Source: Aspidiotus rigidus (taxonomy: Eukaryota > Arthropoda > Insecta > Hemiptera > Diaspididae). Taken from it: a DNA stretch of 64,000 nt. Position 1 is the stretch's first letter, and every line of letters starts with the position of its first letter. Of this stretch, positions 33,137-47,500 are shown piece by piece. The stretch covers positions 12,193,501-12,257,500 of the forward strand of contig JAVHKY010000003.1 in NCBI GenBank assembly GCA_035079385.1, read 5' to 3'. Made by a program: the position numbers and the translations under genes. The notes under the pieces were generated by a model that ran no database searches, was not told the DNA's origin, and saw only the letters and a program-made list of their open reading frames with translations.

Positions 33137-36100
33137 AGAAATCCTCTATTTGTACGTTGCTTTTGTCGCAGCCTTCAAACAATATTTAATGAAATGAAGA
33201 CGATCAGGAGTTGAAGTAAAAGGTGAATCAGAAATAGTGACGGATTCGCGATTGTATCGAACCTGTTGCAGACGGTAGACAAAGGAAGTGAGAAAACGGA
33301 GCAAGAAAGACATATATTTTCACGAGTAGGATCCAAAAAAGAAACGTGTACCTTATCATCCTGGCAGTATTGGCAAAAAAGGAGGCGGTGAATAGATACA
33401 GAAAAATACAGGAATGAGTGAGGCAAGAGAGAATGACTTGTTCAAGCGCAGGAGGAGAGAAAAGAGCAGTAATAGTTTTTAAGGTCGTAGGCAAGAGTAG
33501 GTGGACAGACTCTTCTTGGAAGTCTGATATACCTCAAAATTCAAAAGAAGGATACTGATGTTGAAGAGAATAATAGAGTGAGCGGTACTACTTGGACGCC
33601 TCGAGTGAGGCCTCTGAAAACCCACAAAAGATAAGAGGGAATCAGTTAATACTAAGATGGAGATAAGCGGAGCGAGATGAAAAAGACATGAGTATAGATA
33701 GAATGAGAATAAAGGCGGAATTTCTCCTATTTTCCTCGGATCTTTTTACCCATATTTTTTCTCTCATCAGTACACGTCTATTGGGCGGTATAATTAAAAG
33801 GATTTTTCTCCTACGTTTCTCCGAAATTTTTCCGGTTTCATAAATTTTTTATGAAAATTCTTCCATTCTTCGACTGTAGGCGTCGTATTAAGGTCTTTCA
33901 CCTCAAGAAAAAGGCCACAAGTACGGAATACCGCGTTTGAAATCTTGAAGAAAAAGCTTCAGTCAGCCTCAGCACTGGCACCAAGCTCAACAAACCGGGA
34001 CAATTGCCTTAGGTCTCGCACAAAAGCAAATCTAAGATACTTTTTGTCGCGTATGGCTGAAATTACGTCCCTACTATTCATCACTATGGCAGGGCGTTCT
34101 GAGGCACCCCGAATTTAGCCACAATGTGTTCCAACCGTGACTCGCGAAAACATTTCAAAATCTCGACAGCTAAACTTGAGAACGAGGAGTAAAAAGGCCC
34201 GCTAACCCTCCGAGAAATTATTTGTTGCCCCGTCAGTAAAGAAAGGTAGAACACCACCGGTTTAGACTTGCATACGAGAGGAGGTGGTGTTACTACTTGA
34301 AAGGCATCTCAAATGGAAGGGCCGGGACTGTCAACGATTTTATCCTTTTCCAGTTCAAATTATAAATCAATCATCTTCGTAGCAATTAGTCCTTGTCAAA
34401 GTTTTTCACATTTTAAAAGACGCACCAAAAATATGAATTCTACCTGAATCCAATAACTCTACTGACGATATAGAGAATGACAACCGTATAAAACTGATAA
34501 AATACGAAAAGAAATCGTGGACTTTGTGGCTACGATACTTGGAAACTGTCATTACTGATATAATATCTACTCTCCGCTTGTTATCAAATCCGCCAACATA
34601 ATATCAAGAACACGATGTTATCTTGTTCAACTATCCACATGCGTTTCGAACGACTCAAGTTGGAAAGCAGTAGCAGTTTCATACGTAGGCGCGATGATTC
34701 CCACATTTAAACAGAATTTACGTTATCAATTAGGATGTTATTCGCTACAATGCCGTACTTTTACATGGGCGTTTCCGCAATATAAACGTTGATAATCACG
34801 TTTCAATGATAACAAAATCCCGATGCCCGACGAAAACCAGCACACATAGCTTCCCAATTTAGAAATACGTAGCCGAGGAAAAGTACAGATCGAAATTGTC
34901 GCGTACCAAAAGCTGGAACTCTGAACTCAAGCAGCGGAGCAGCTGTCCCACAGTCATAAGACAAGTCCAGTTGACGGATTATTATTGGTCGATTTACAAG
35001 CGAAGAATTAATAACAATAAATGAATAGCGTTTTATGAGCATGAATTGAAAATAATTATTCGCTAGCATATAAACGACGATTGTTAAATGGGGAAAATTA
35101 TACAGTATTAGTAAACCCTTCATGCAGAACAAGTATAACAGTCGAGTTGGAATGCAGCATTTTCACTTTCAGCTTCGGGCGTACTCGGTTCACAGTCCCA
35201 ATCCGATCCTTAAGATCGACTCTCCGTATACTTACAGCATTCTTCCCACGGCAATTCTAAAATGACGGACTTCCTTTCCACTCAAGTGTAAGACCATCAC
35301 AGGTAAAAAAAATTAATTTATTGATTCCTTCATCTTCTTGTTTTTCCTACTTCTTCTTCGGTAAAAAAAAAAAGTCTACGTACATTACACATTTCATATA
35401 CACATTAGGGGAGAGAACATGAAGAAAAACTGTAACTAGTTTATACATGAGCATAATTTTTCGCTGAATTCACTAGCACATTCTATTAGAGCAGAGTGTA
35501 TAATATAAAAGGTTTAGTTCACGTGCATCAAGTACAGGTTTCACCTTCAAGCAATAACGACAACCTGCATATTTATGTTCACGAATAGCGTGTAATTTTC
35601 TGAAAATAACTAGTTTCAAAAAGACACAGCAGGCCCACACTAAGTACTACGGCAACAGGAAATTCAACAGGTAAAGATTTTTTTTTTTCTTTTTACTCAT
35701 AGGAACCAAACCTGTTGAACTTGACAAAATGCTCAACCATAAGCCTGGCATAGCCGAATACGAATTACAAATACGAATATAAGATACAGCGTATGTACTT
35801 ACAAACTTAAGCTCGTATACATGTGTCCGTAATAGCCCTTATTCATTTTTCATATTAATTGCCTGTCAAGTTACTTTTAAACCACGCAGTAATTATACTG
35901 TATTACCCGAGTCTCTTTCCCCCCCAGTATCAATTTTCATCGTTATCGTCTCGCGCTTTCCTTACATCCCGTTATAATTAATGCAATTAACCCAAATTTG
36001 CTCTTCTAATTATAAAATGTTGAAATTTATGAGACGGGTTGCTGTACAGCAATTCAAAATAATCGTTCGGCATAACGAATTTTTCTCCCCGTATACGCGG

Positions 36101-37309
36101 CGTAACAAGTCGACATCGTTTTCTTACTTCGAGGGGTTGATTAATTCTGAACCAATAAAGCCCCAGGCAAGTTCGATTATTATATTCGCCTCGACTGAAT
36201 AACTCGGTTCAGATTAGAAGTAATCAACTTTACATCGAGCTCGAAGTTCATTAGCTCGTACCTACGACAAATCCGTAAGAACGGAGGCACTTGAAAACGG
36301 AACCGCCAGGTTAGAACCAAAATTTTATAGTCCAACTACATTTTCGTGTTAGGATTGTATATAAGAAGTTCGAGACTAATAATTTTTTAACTAACCTCTC
36401 CATTAGGTCATGATTCAAAAATTGATTCATATGCGGAGATTTAATTACTTATAAAGGAATAATTGCCAGAATACGTGGCGTGATCGAGAAATACCAACGC
36501 ACACGATTCTTTCTTTCACGAACATTACGTAACGTACTCGACGTATGGGTATTAATTAAGTTTAACGAGAAAATAAGATAATCTCTTCCACGTTGAACAT
36601 TATCAAACGCTGTATTCCAAGCAAAACAACACCTCTTGAAGGTGATAAAAACGTGCACGTGTCTTCGGATGACCATGTAATAGAGATTTTATTCATTGTC
36701 GAGTGTCCAAAGAATGAGACCACGTCGGGCGTGATTAGCGCGAAGTCGGTCCCATCATCGGAAGAAAAAAATAATACGTATTTAATGGAGTGAAAAGCAA
36801 TTATAATGGCGAATTCGAAACAATAAATTCACGAGATTTTGCATACATTCATCTATGAATAATGTTACAAGTCATCCATTCGAGCGACGGGTTCTTTCCT
36901 GGAACTCATCGAAACATCAGAGCTAGGGTCGGTTGTGCACCTGTCGTAAAATTTACCATAATTTTTGAGACACATCACCCAACAGGTCGACCCCGAGGAT
37001 TCATCGCAACACTGTAGACCAAGTTTCCAGACCCCGAGAAGTGGTGGACGCGTAGTTCTACAGGTGTGAAGAGTAGGGTTACAACGTATGAAGTAAAAAC
37101 TGAAACTTTATAGGTGATAAATTTTTCAACAAGAATTAATATTCATTTTCATACCACAGTAACAATCGTAACAATTCATTGGATATGACAAAAGACTTGA
37201 AGCTAACTTTTTATTTCACTCTAGCACCCAAGACAATTTAGTTACTTGGCGTGAGAATACGCAGAAGTCGGTACTGGAAGAGAACACGTAATACAGACGA
37301 TAACAACCT
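33137..37309. other. non-coding DNA; possible retroelement scrap on minus strand
   Basis: No gene can be called. Between about 33950 and 34260 the minus strand is less AT-rich and reads in fragments such as 'VISAIRDKKYLRFAFVRDLR' and 'RLEHIVAKFGVPQNALP' in different frames, which could be a decayed retroelement but are too short to name. The 109-codon minus-strand frame at 34803-35132 shows no recognisable motif. Confidence 0.4.
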
Positions 37310-38595
37310 ATATTCATGCCAACTACTCATCTACTCATTTTCAGCCAGGAAACTGGAATTCCTGAGCCAGCACTTTGCTATGACGGATAATAATGGAGTA
37401 GAACCATTGTTCACAAAAAAGAAGTAAATAAATCTCAAGTAAGTTCGAAGCGAAATTGATATCTCAATTTCAACAACTGGACTAGACTAAGTCATCTACT
37501 CATTTTCAGCTAGTGAGCTGAAATTTCTGAGCTAGCATCTTGGTACAGTACATAATAATGGACTGGAATCAATCTTGTTCGCAAGTAAACAAATTTCAAG
37601 TGAGTTTGAAGCCCGGACTAGACTTACTCATGCACTCATAGTGGTGCCCTACACAATATTCGTCCGTTCAAATAAACGCTCATCTTTTGAACAATCATTT
37701 GTCAATCGAATAGATATTTCGAATAAATATTTCGTCATTCAACAATCGCATCGATAAGTGTACGCTCGAACGTAATTTACGTTCATGTTGCGAAGTAGTC
37801 CGCCATTTTGTTTCACTTGTACGAGTACTCATCAATTCACCAGAACTGTACAGTCAAATATTTAGAACAAATATCAATAAGTATATCCAAAACCAAAGGT
37901 GAAAATTCTTACTATATGTGTTCTTAGATATGTGTAGGACGATCAGAAACTTTAATGAGAATTTAGAGTTCCCTAGAATCACGAGAAGTAATCCGTTCGT
38001 AGTTTTCAAGGCATTCATACACCCGATACTTTGCAATATGCGGTGTGAACCCCAAGAGGCTTATGAGCGGATTGAGGAATCAATATTTCTAGGCACCAAC
38101 AACGCTCCGGTTGTAATCAATCGGACTAGACTTACTCATCCAATCATTTTCAGACAGGAAAGTGAAATTTCTAAGCCAGCATCTTGCTACAACAGATAAT
38201 AAATAGACCAAAGTCAATTTGTTCACAAAATAGAAGTACAGTAAATAAATCTTCGAGGTCGAAGCGAAATGGATAACTCAATTTCAACAACCGGATTAGA
38301 CTTAGTCATCCACTCATTTTCACCCAGGAAGCTGAAATTTCCAAACTTGGAGTCTTGGTACAATAGATAATAAAGGAACAGAATCAATTTGTTCACAAAA
38401 TGTAGTAAATAAATATTGAAAAGAATACAAAGTGAAGTTGATTTCTTAATTCTAACAACCGGACTGGACTTACTCATCCACTCATTTTAAGCTAGGGCGC
38501 TGAATTTCTAGAACCAGCCTGTTCACGAAATAGAAGTAAATGAATCTCAAGTGAGTTTGAAGCGAAACTGATCTCTCAATTTTAATAATCAACCT
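37310..38595. repeat. ~168-bp tandem repeat, six degenerate copies, interrupted
   Basis: Each unit contains, in order, 'ggactagacttactcatcc', 'actcattttcagc.aggaa', 'gctgaaatttctgagccagc', 'gataataa', 'tcaatttgttcacaaaa', 'agtaaataaatctcaagtg', 'gtttgaagcgaaattgat' and 'ctcaatttcaacaaccgg'. The marker 'actcatttt' or a variant falls at 37331, 37496, 37633, 38141, 38311 and 38479, giving spacings of 165, 137, then (after the insert) 170 and 168 bp. This looks like a small satellite array. The third copy is cut off at about 37639 and the fourth starts at about 38122. Small frames across it are repeat by-products. Confidence 0.85.
37640..38122. other. ~480-bp insert within the tandem array
   Basis: The repeat pattern stops inside a unit after 'cactcat' at 37639 and resumes at 'ggactagacttactcatcc' near 38122. 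The sequence between is not repeat-related. No terminal inverted repeats or target duplication were found. The plus strand at 37918-38115 reads '...FKAFIHPIL...' and '...TNNAPVVINRT', which faintly recalls the region downstream of the RT domain in Jockey-type LINEs, but the match is too weak to name it. Confidence 0.5.
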
Positions 38596-41500
38596 CGTTT
38601 TAATCAAAGAACAACAGGTCGAGCATTGAGTTGAAGCTGCAAATTGTGAAAAGTGGCAATTGAACAAAATAAGATTTTGTATTGAAACAGCTATACAAGC
38701 ACATAGAAAATATCTCGACGTTCTCCAATGTGAAACTGAAAAAGTTCTCTTCATTATTCCAATGATTACAATATAACAACGTACTAAAAAAACCATCTTG
38801 TCCTGAGCATTTTTGCTTTTTGATCGCAGCTTAATTTCTCTAACGATGAATCAAAAGACAGAAGTTGGCTTAAATTGATATTTAAAGAAATTGTACAAGT
38901 GCATCGTGTTCGATAACAAGAAATATGTACGATCGCACTTCAAAACGTCAAAAATATTCTAAGGTAAATAATTTTACAGGGGCCAGACGATACAGGTGAA
39001 AAAATTCTGGCGTCATCATTCGAGTCCCAAATTTTGTCCCCTTTTTCTCATCAGACAAATGAAGTTCAAGAAGTACTTGATAGAAAAATTCTGGTTCTAA
39101 AATGGAACAGAATTTCATTATTCATCAAAATTCCCCGAGATCGTAACTTAGTGAAAATTTCAAACAAAATTACAATCCATTTGAACTTTTAAATTACATC
39201 TTAATCGTAATATTGCTTAATTTATCTACATCTTACAGAGTAACTTTCTTCTTTTGAAACCTACGTTCAGCGTAAGTCAATTAATAAAATAAAAATACGA
39301 TGTCTTAGATGAACATGGCGTGACCAAGAGCACGGTATGAAGTTCCTACGACTGTTCAAAAACGTAGGAACTCTATACCTCGCTACTGGTTTTTGCCTTA
39401 TCCGACGTAGAATATAATCGTTTGGTCAGAAGTAGAATGAGAATCGAGAACGCTTTATTCAGTATCTGCAATCAATAAATAATAATGAAAAAAAAGAAAA
39501 GCATTACCATGCACGAGATTTTTTCCGCAGTCTTACGACCGAAGATAGCATCAACGATCAATAAAAATTTATTGTGAACGACGATTTCAAACCCAATGCG
39601 CGTCAGATGGTCACTCCACTTCAGGAATCCGTACGACGAAGAACCGGATCTTCCAAGACTTCATAAGTAAATCGAATGATGCGAAAAAATATACGATACA
39701 ACCTGATAATGTTACTCGTATCTTCACTCAAGCAAAACCCTAGACCGCTAAATGGTACCCACATGTACCAACTTGATTCGTGAATCTAATTTTGGTTTTC
39801 ACAAGACGACCGAGTGACCACTGATACGTCTGAATGACGAGCGAGATTCGTCAATTCGTACTTCGGATCGACAATTATAGTGTCTTCATAAGTATACAGA
39901 AGAAGATGATAAATTAATGATAACGGTAATTAACTGGGGCACGTACCGAAGAAGCTATAACTGAAGTTCCTGCGTCATCGTCAATCGTTGCACATCTGGT
40001 AATCATAGAAGGCATTTTTACAACCATTTCACTCCTTCTTTTACCGTTTCCATACACACATCCGCAACTTGATCTGCGACACAGTCATTTTCCCACGTCT
40101 TCTTCCTTCATACGTCGACTTCTCTACTTTTCTTTTCTTTCATCGTTATTATTATTAATTATCGAAGTCCTTTAGTATTCGAGCGCTGACGCGAAGTCGT
40201 TTCAGCAAGATGAAAAAAGAGACAGAAAAAAAAAAACAACAAGACAACAAGCTAATGGTTATAGGGCTTGTACAAACCTATTTGCAGTCACTGTGACACC
40301 CTAGTTATTCAATAATAACAAAGTACACAATGATAGCGATGACGAGAGATAATCAAGGCTGGGCGTACTTAAAAAAAAGCCTTACGAAACCTATAATTTT
40401 ATGAAAACATGCGATGTAGCGTCGAAAAACGATTACCGAAACCCTTTCTCTTCATACCAACGCACATGGAATCACGGTACGTACGCATCACGATAATTAA
40501 AAACTACGAGCAGGCGATGCAGCAATGACACAAAATGAACAGGTAAGTACGACAACCCGATCGAAATTCGCATTCACAATGTAAAATTACACACATATAG
40601 AGCCTAAAAATAATACAGCTCGCGTGCTCTGTGCTTTCGAGACAAGTACCAATTACTTTAAATAATGCACCAATCTCCGACCATTAGGTAACGATCTTTC
40701 CGAGACGACACTCGATCGGGACCACGCATTCGAACCTCGTGTGTCGCCGGCGTCCACGGGTACAATGATGGATGGCATCGCGTAGGCAAATTCATCTCGA
40801 TATTTCAATTATTTCTCAACATTCGAAGAACACAACTGTACAGCGCGCTCACTGATCGGAGTACGGTTACGTTATAAAATAGCTCGATTGCACACGAGAC
40901 GTTCCGAAGATCGAATAGCTTATCTTATCAACATACACGAGTATACCGATGTCATAGTTCATCGAAAGATGATAAAATACTATTATGGAAGTCTCTCGTT
41001 GCGCAACTTCTACGCGGAAATGCATCAGCGTTTTTTGCTCTCCTTGAGAGCACACGTGAACTGTACATAGGATGATAAATAACACCCTTCGTAGAAGGAA
41101 TGAAGTGAAGAATAAATGAAACCTCATAAGGGCCGAAATTAGATTAAAATTTCTCCTCTTTCTTTTTTTTCCTTCTCCAACAGAAGGACCCGAAACTTTC
41201 GATCCTGCTGCGTGTGTACTCGAAAAACAACGTAACTCGCTCGAACTTTTTTCCCCTTTCGCTGTTCGGGGAAGAAGAAAGGGTAGGTACTCCATCTTCG
41301 TTTCGAATACCGACAACGGCGACGAATAAAACATTTCCAAAAAATGAATACAAATTTGTCGCACGAGTTCGGTAGAAATACGAAACTCTCAGCTTGAATG
41401 CGCGAATCGTTATTTAGCGACACCGTGCTTAATGGCCAAACCAAAGTTTTCGGATCATCGGTGTCGCGAAAAAGTCGATAGCCAACAAACACAAGTCGAA

Positions 41501-44500
41501 TACAGGGAGGGGAGAGGGAGGGAGGATAATGCGCATCAACCACCATTTGTAAGAGATTGCGACTCGTCAAAAGAAATTAAGAGATTTCCTACTATATTAT
41601 TATGACGAAGAAAAATAAAACTATGTAAGAACAGATACGAACGAAAGTGGAGTAACGTTTGTTCTCGTCTCTCGAAATTCGATTCTTGGCAAATGGAACT
41701 GTTGGCAAAATGTCTCGGTACGATAGGATATTTCTTAAAATATCTCGCAACATCGTCCGATTCTCTCGTTCTGTATGTCCTAGTCTAGAAAGACAGACGG
41801 AAAGAAGAGCAGTTACATTCCAGCAAGATTTTCACGTGGCTACGATACAGAATAGAGAAACCGTTCTTTGAATCTCACTTTTATACGAGTAGTGTCGTCC
41901 CTAATACGGTATATTATTCGAAAGTTAATAGGTGACAGAGCTATTATAGAGATCGACGTCCCCGCGACTATACCGCAATTTCCACTTGAAAAGATATCGA
42001 TAATAAACTACTTTTGACAAATATCGCGTCAAGGCGATACAATACACAATAAGAACCTTTTAAATCATACTTTCGGAGAGAAATTACGAAATATAAGGTG
42101 ATACTGAATCAACCCCTTTTTACACGTAACACCGTGTCGACGTCACCGAAGCGAGGAAGATAATTTCGGAGGCAGAAAACCACCACCTCATCTCGAATAC
42201 CGCACTGAACAACACGGTACAAGGATGTTTATCCTAAATACGAGTACTGCCAAGAGGGATATTCAATGCGTCGGAATCTTTTAATAGTAGGTAGTAACAA
42301 GAAGGGCACTTCCAGCGCGACTTTCTTTCCGCGTGTGCAAAAATACAATACCTAAACCTATATATTATAGGCGAAAAATAGAGAAGCCCGCGCACAATCG
42401 AATTGGGTAAATAACAACAAGGGGAAAACGCACACGAGTCAATCATTACCGCATTTGCTACAGGAGGATATAGACGTCAAAAGGCGAGACATATAATATA
42501 CGTAGGATACAATATCACTTGTATATATCGAAAAATAAACACACTTTACACAGTTATTGAGACGAACAATGTTTTCATACCTGAACGCGCAGCATTATTA
42601 ACCATCTCGTACTTCCTCTCCGACATTATTCAATTTCTATCTTGAAATCGCGCCACCGCTTCTTCGGATTATATATCGGGCGGGGTGAAAATGAGATAGG
42701 ATATTCCGGAAACGTAAATCATAATTCATAATTTCATCGTTAATTCGATTCTCAAGTCGTATCTTGAATCTTTCAAAACAAACGAGGATAACGACGCGTT
42801 GTTCGGGGGAAAAAAAATAAGACAGAGCATAAATACGCGAAGGGGAATCCGAGCGAATATTGCGAAATTAGCATCCCCAAGGAGCTGGCAGATAGCTTAC
42901 ACGTCTACGCTTTCTTCGCTCTATCACATTTTTCTTCACAGTATAACGATGTCGTAAACGTAGTGAATTGCTGTAGAATCGGAAAAATGACATACGATTG
43001 CCGTTACACGGCAGCAAGAGGGTAGCTAGCCTCTCCACGTGAAGTCGTGGTTGCTTTCCTCGGGGAAAATTTGACACCGCAATAAACACACGAAATTTCT
43101 AAACCCAACTATAAATACGGTCATCAAGTATAGCGCCGGTCTTGTTAAATAATAGTAAATGAATACACACGGGGGGGAGGGGGGGGACCCTACTCTCATC
43201 AGACCTCACTTCTTTGAATGTGAAATGTTCGACAAACCGGAAGTGTGAAGCGCAACTCACTTACGGACAAAATTTCATTTTCACCGTCATTTTGTTTTAC
43301 AATCTTTGGGATGCAATTAACGTATGGTGAGATAGACAACGACGCAACGGTGGATCGAAGGATCTCCCGGCCGAGTAGATTTTGTGAATATCATCTCATT
43401 TGATAGCAGAAATTCAATAGGTTCACCCGTTCTCTATGCAGTTGATCCCAGTGTGACAGTGACAACAAATTAAGGCAAAGTAACTCAAAAAATTTCCAGT
43501 GATTTACGTTCATTCATTTCTGAAATTTGTGCATCAAAATCCTTGCATACCGTTCGAGTCGGAACAATTTAACTAGTTTTTCACCTCAACAGAGACCTTG
43601 TAAACAGTACTTCATAACCAAAATAATCTGCTAATTCCAGATCCGAGTACACGATACCGATATCGAATTTTATCGTTAGTATTTTAATGAAAAAACGAAC
43701 CGAGCTCGGCGAGAAGAGATTTCTTCTCGCCGGCACCGGTAAGAGATCCATAAATCTTCGTACAGAAAAAGGAAAAAAAGAAGAGGATGATTGTGTCGTT
43801 TTCCATTACCCTTGCGCGCCAGACCCATCTTCTCCATGCACTGTTGTCTGAATACGATCCCGTTTCGTTATCAACGAAGCTGAAAAATAAAATAGCGCGT
43901 TTCGGTCCCGGTTAATGCTGGGATTTAAAAAAAAAAAAAAAAAAGAACGTCGGGAATTCAAAAGAAGCTATTATCATATTTCCAAAAATAACTCGGCAAG
44001 ACGCATCGTTGAACATAAAACAGGCCTAGGAGAGAAAGCAGAATTATATATACGTTAAGCACCAACATATAAGCCCGCCGCCACAGATCGTCTTATAAAT
44101 AAATACGTCCATAGTAGGAGTATTAAGAAATTTGACTTGCAGACAAATCTCTCTTATACATAGTTAGATAATAAAAAATACATCATTTTGGAAAACCAGG
44201 ATTCCAAACCGCGCTCCTCTCGAGACTAATATAAGAAAAAGAGATTTCAGACTTAGCAGAAAATACTGTTCATCGGTTTCATGACCACGAACGTCTAGAA
44301 GCTCGCTCACAGAATAAAAATTCATACTTTAGTAAAAGAACGGCAACTTGTTCAGAAAGCTGTAGAAGTAATCAAGGTAACTACATTTTTCAAGATGATT
44401 TGCATTTATATGATACGCAACATAGGTTTCCTGATCACTAGGTTGGCATTCAACAAACTACACTCAAACAGAGTATCCGCTAGGATCGCTAAGAATGGCG

Positions 44501-47500
44501 TGTGACTCGTTCAACGGTAATGGTATTTCTGCCAAAATGGGAAGAAGTATCAAATTTATAGCTGTATTTGGAAGAAAAATGAAAAATTTGGAATAACTCT
44601 TGAATGAAGCGGAATTGAAGGTTTTGTTATCTTATCTAATCTGTAGAACGAGCGTTTGTGGACAACTTGCGCCAAAACTGCCTCATTCGAGTTTGTGTTA
44701 TTCCAATTTTTCCATCTTTCTTACATACACGGCCATAGTATCTCTAGGATCAATACCTCTTACAATTTCTCCCCGCTGCAGCTCAAAGCTCGCGCTATCC
44801 AGTTTGAATATCAACAATGTTTCTATTCATCTCCATTGTAATAAAAAAACCTGCCTATCATACAGTAACTAACTGTATCATGTTCTCAATTTTCTACCCC
44901 ACAAGTCAAATTACTTCCAAGAGACACGTCAGATGAAACACCACAAAAGCTTGGTAAAACGTCTTTCCGGTTCCAATAAAGGCAGTGCGAAATTTTGGAA
45001 CTATATTCTCATGGCTCAAGAAGATGAAGTTGTATAATGTTCAATTGACTAACGTGTAAGAAACTCTCAAGAGCTACTTTTTTCAACCAAGAATTCAATC
45101 TTATATATTCTCAGAACAAGAGAAGCGGCCATCATTTCACAGAAATTCAGCACAACGATTTTATAAGAGGAAGGTGAACCGAAGCGTCGCTGTAGGCATA
45201 CAAGATCCATCCCCATCGAGCCTCAAGACAGTAAAGGAAAGAGTTCCAAACATAGAGAGGGATCCTCGAGCTTCCAGAGTTCATAGGGATTTAAAAAGAG
45301 GGCACACAGGTGCAGAAAGTAGCACAATATCATCCAATACTGATACATCTACCTAGCACGTCATTCAGCCTCAATATAAAGGTGGAATTTCCTGTACTAA
45401 TAAATTCACACTAAAATGCAAGACTTCCATATCCAGGGAAGTACTCTGCTATTTACAGAAGCAACAGTGATGGTTTCATTAAGACATAAAAGCACAATCT
45501 ACGGGAGAAAAACAGTATTTTGGGTGAAGAAGATTACAGACACGTTAAAAATATGTTTTACAGAATTCAGAGGTATTGAACAACTCGAAACGACCTAGGT
45601 TTTGAGAAAAGCTAACGTCTCCCCATCAAATGTATCAGTGATGGAGTGTGAGATTGGAGAGGTAGACACGTAGCGGGGAACCCATCCACAAAAGAAATAA
45701 AAGTTGGAAGTGAGATTGAATTTGCAACCGATCAGCAGACAGTGATGAAAAAATTGAAGAACCTGTCCTCCAAATCTTGAATTGTTGATGCATTTTCAAA
45801 TTTAAAATTCTACGAAACATATAAATTCTAATCCTACAATTCTCTTCGCCAAGATTGCCAGAAATCGACCACAAGGACCTGGACTTACCTGATGACACGT
45901 ACGACTACATCGTGATAATTCAATTCACCTCAAATAATCGCTTCTTCCACATTTTCATCGTTCCCATCAAAAACACTGTAAATTTACTCGGATCTACTAT
46001 GTAAATTTCACGACACGTGAACTTTCTGGCAGAATTCCCAGCTCTAAAAATAAGATCGAAAAAAAAAAATTCGTTTATACACGCTAGTTGTACGAGCACG
46101 ATATGTATTAGGAATTATCATTCATGGCGAAATAATAAGACCCTTTTCATCTCTTCTCCAGAAAAGAAAATTAGTGCAAAATACTCTCTCGAGGATATAC
46201 ATGATATAGATGAGAAGGAACACCAGACAGGCATCACTTTTTTTTTTTTTTACGTTTTCTTCGATTATCCATCCGTGAAAACTATACACAGGTATACTCA
46301 GACAACAAAAAGACTGCATGATCCACTTCACTTATGTCCAACTTCCACAACGTTATCGGATTCGCAGGGAAATATCGCACGGACATAAACACCAACACAC
46401 ACACACACACACACTTAATAACATTTTGCAGCGTCTTAATTACAACCGCGTACTACGTCGAGTCAAGTAAGTTTGAAGCACAGAGAAGCCACAAAACGTA
46501 CTCGACTGTTCAAAGTCTTCCATTTCATTATAAGATTCAAATTTCCTTTCGCCTTGACCATCGAACCCTGCAAGCCTATAGAAACGGACACGAGGAACTC
46601 TCTGGCGTGCACTACGAAACCATGAAACTCAATCAATTCTCGTACGCGATTACCGAGTACACCCTCCGGTCCAAAATTTTGTACGCAACCGTACCAAGCA
46701 TGGTTTCTTTCACACGTTCGTTATACGCACACATACACAAGAGTAGGAAAACGGCAAACCTTATCTGTACATCACGTCTACTCTGATGACGCCAACGCGT
46801 TTCTTTATATTTGTATTGTACGCCTTACAAGACCGTCAAGTCGCCACAATTCGGTACAGTGGTCACTATGCTGGCGGGCAGTAGACAATCTTCGAACCAA
46901 CTCGAGCCCACATTCAAACCGCTACGGAGATGGAAGAAGGAAAGACGAGAATCGACAGCAACACACAAATCAGAAACCACCGACAAACGCGAAACAGAAG
47001 CGAGAAATTAGTGAAGGCACATATTATACACGAGAAAAAAAAAAGAAGAAATTTCAATAATGTAGTTTGTGTCACTTGGACATAAAAAAGTGAAGATACC
47101 ACAGTTGGGAGAGGCGAAAAAAAAATATTACAATCAATATCCAGGTGAGGGAGTATACAATCACTTTCCATTATTTCGATGAAGGAGTTAGTGTTGGCGG
47201 CGCGGTATACCTTTTCCTAGATTTACACAATACAAGGGTATCTTGACACTTGAATCGCTTTGGAGAGAGAAAAAAAAAGGGAAGAAGACGATTTATATTT
47301 CTTCTTATTTATACATCTCTTCTCATCCAACAACTCGCACCATCGTCCGCTGTGGCGTAACGAAGGGCCAAACACTGCTTGTGCAAGCAATGATGAAAAA
47401 ACCGTTTCGGCGAGACTTCCAACGTGCGGAGTAAGAAACGCCAGACTGTATTCAGGTATATTAACGCACAGATAGCATCGACTACACAATTTTGGTCGGA

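Noticed and set aside
40680..40790. Possible minus-strand tRNA (GGTTCGAATGC, a B-box match)
   Set aside because: No A box at the right distance and the T-arm and acceptor stems do not pair.
40867..41364. 165-codon minus-strand frame
   Set aside because: Overlapping frames of similar length exist on both strands here, which fits lowered stop density from local composition; no family resemblance.
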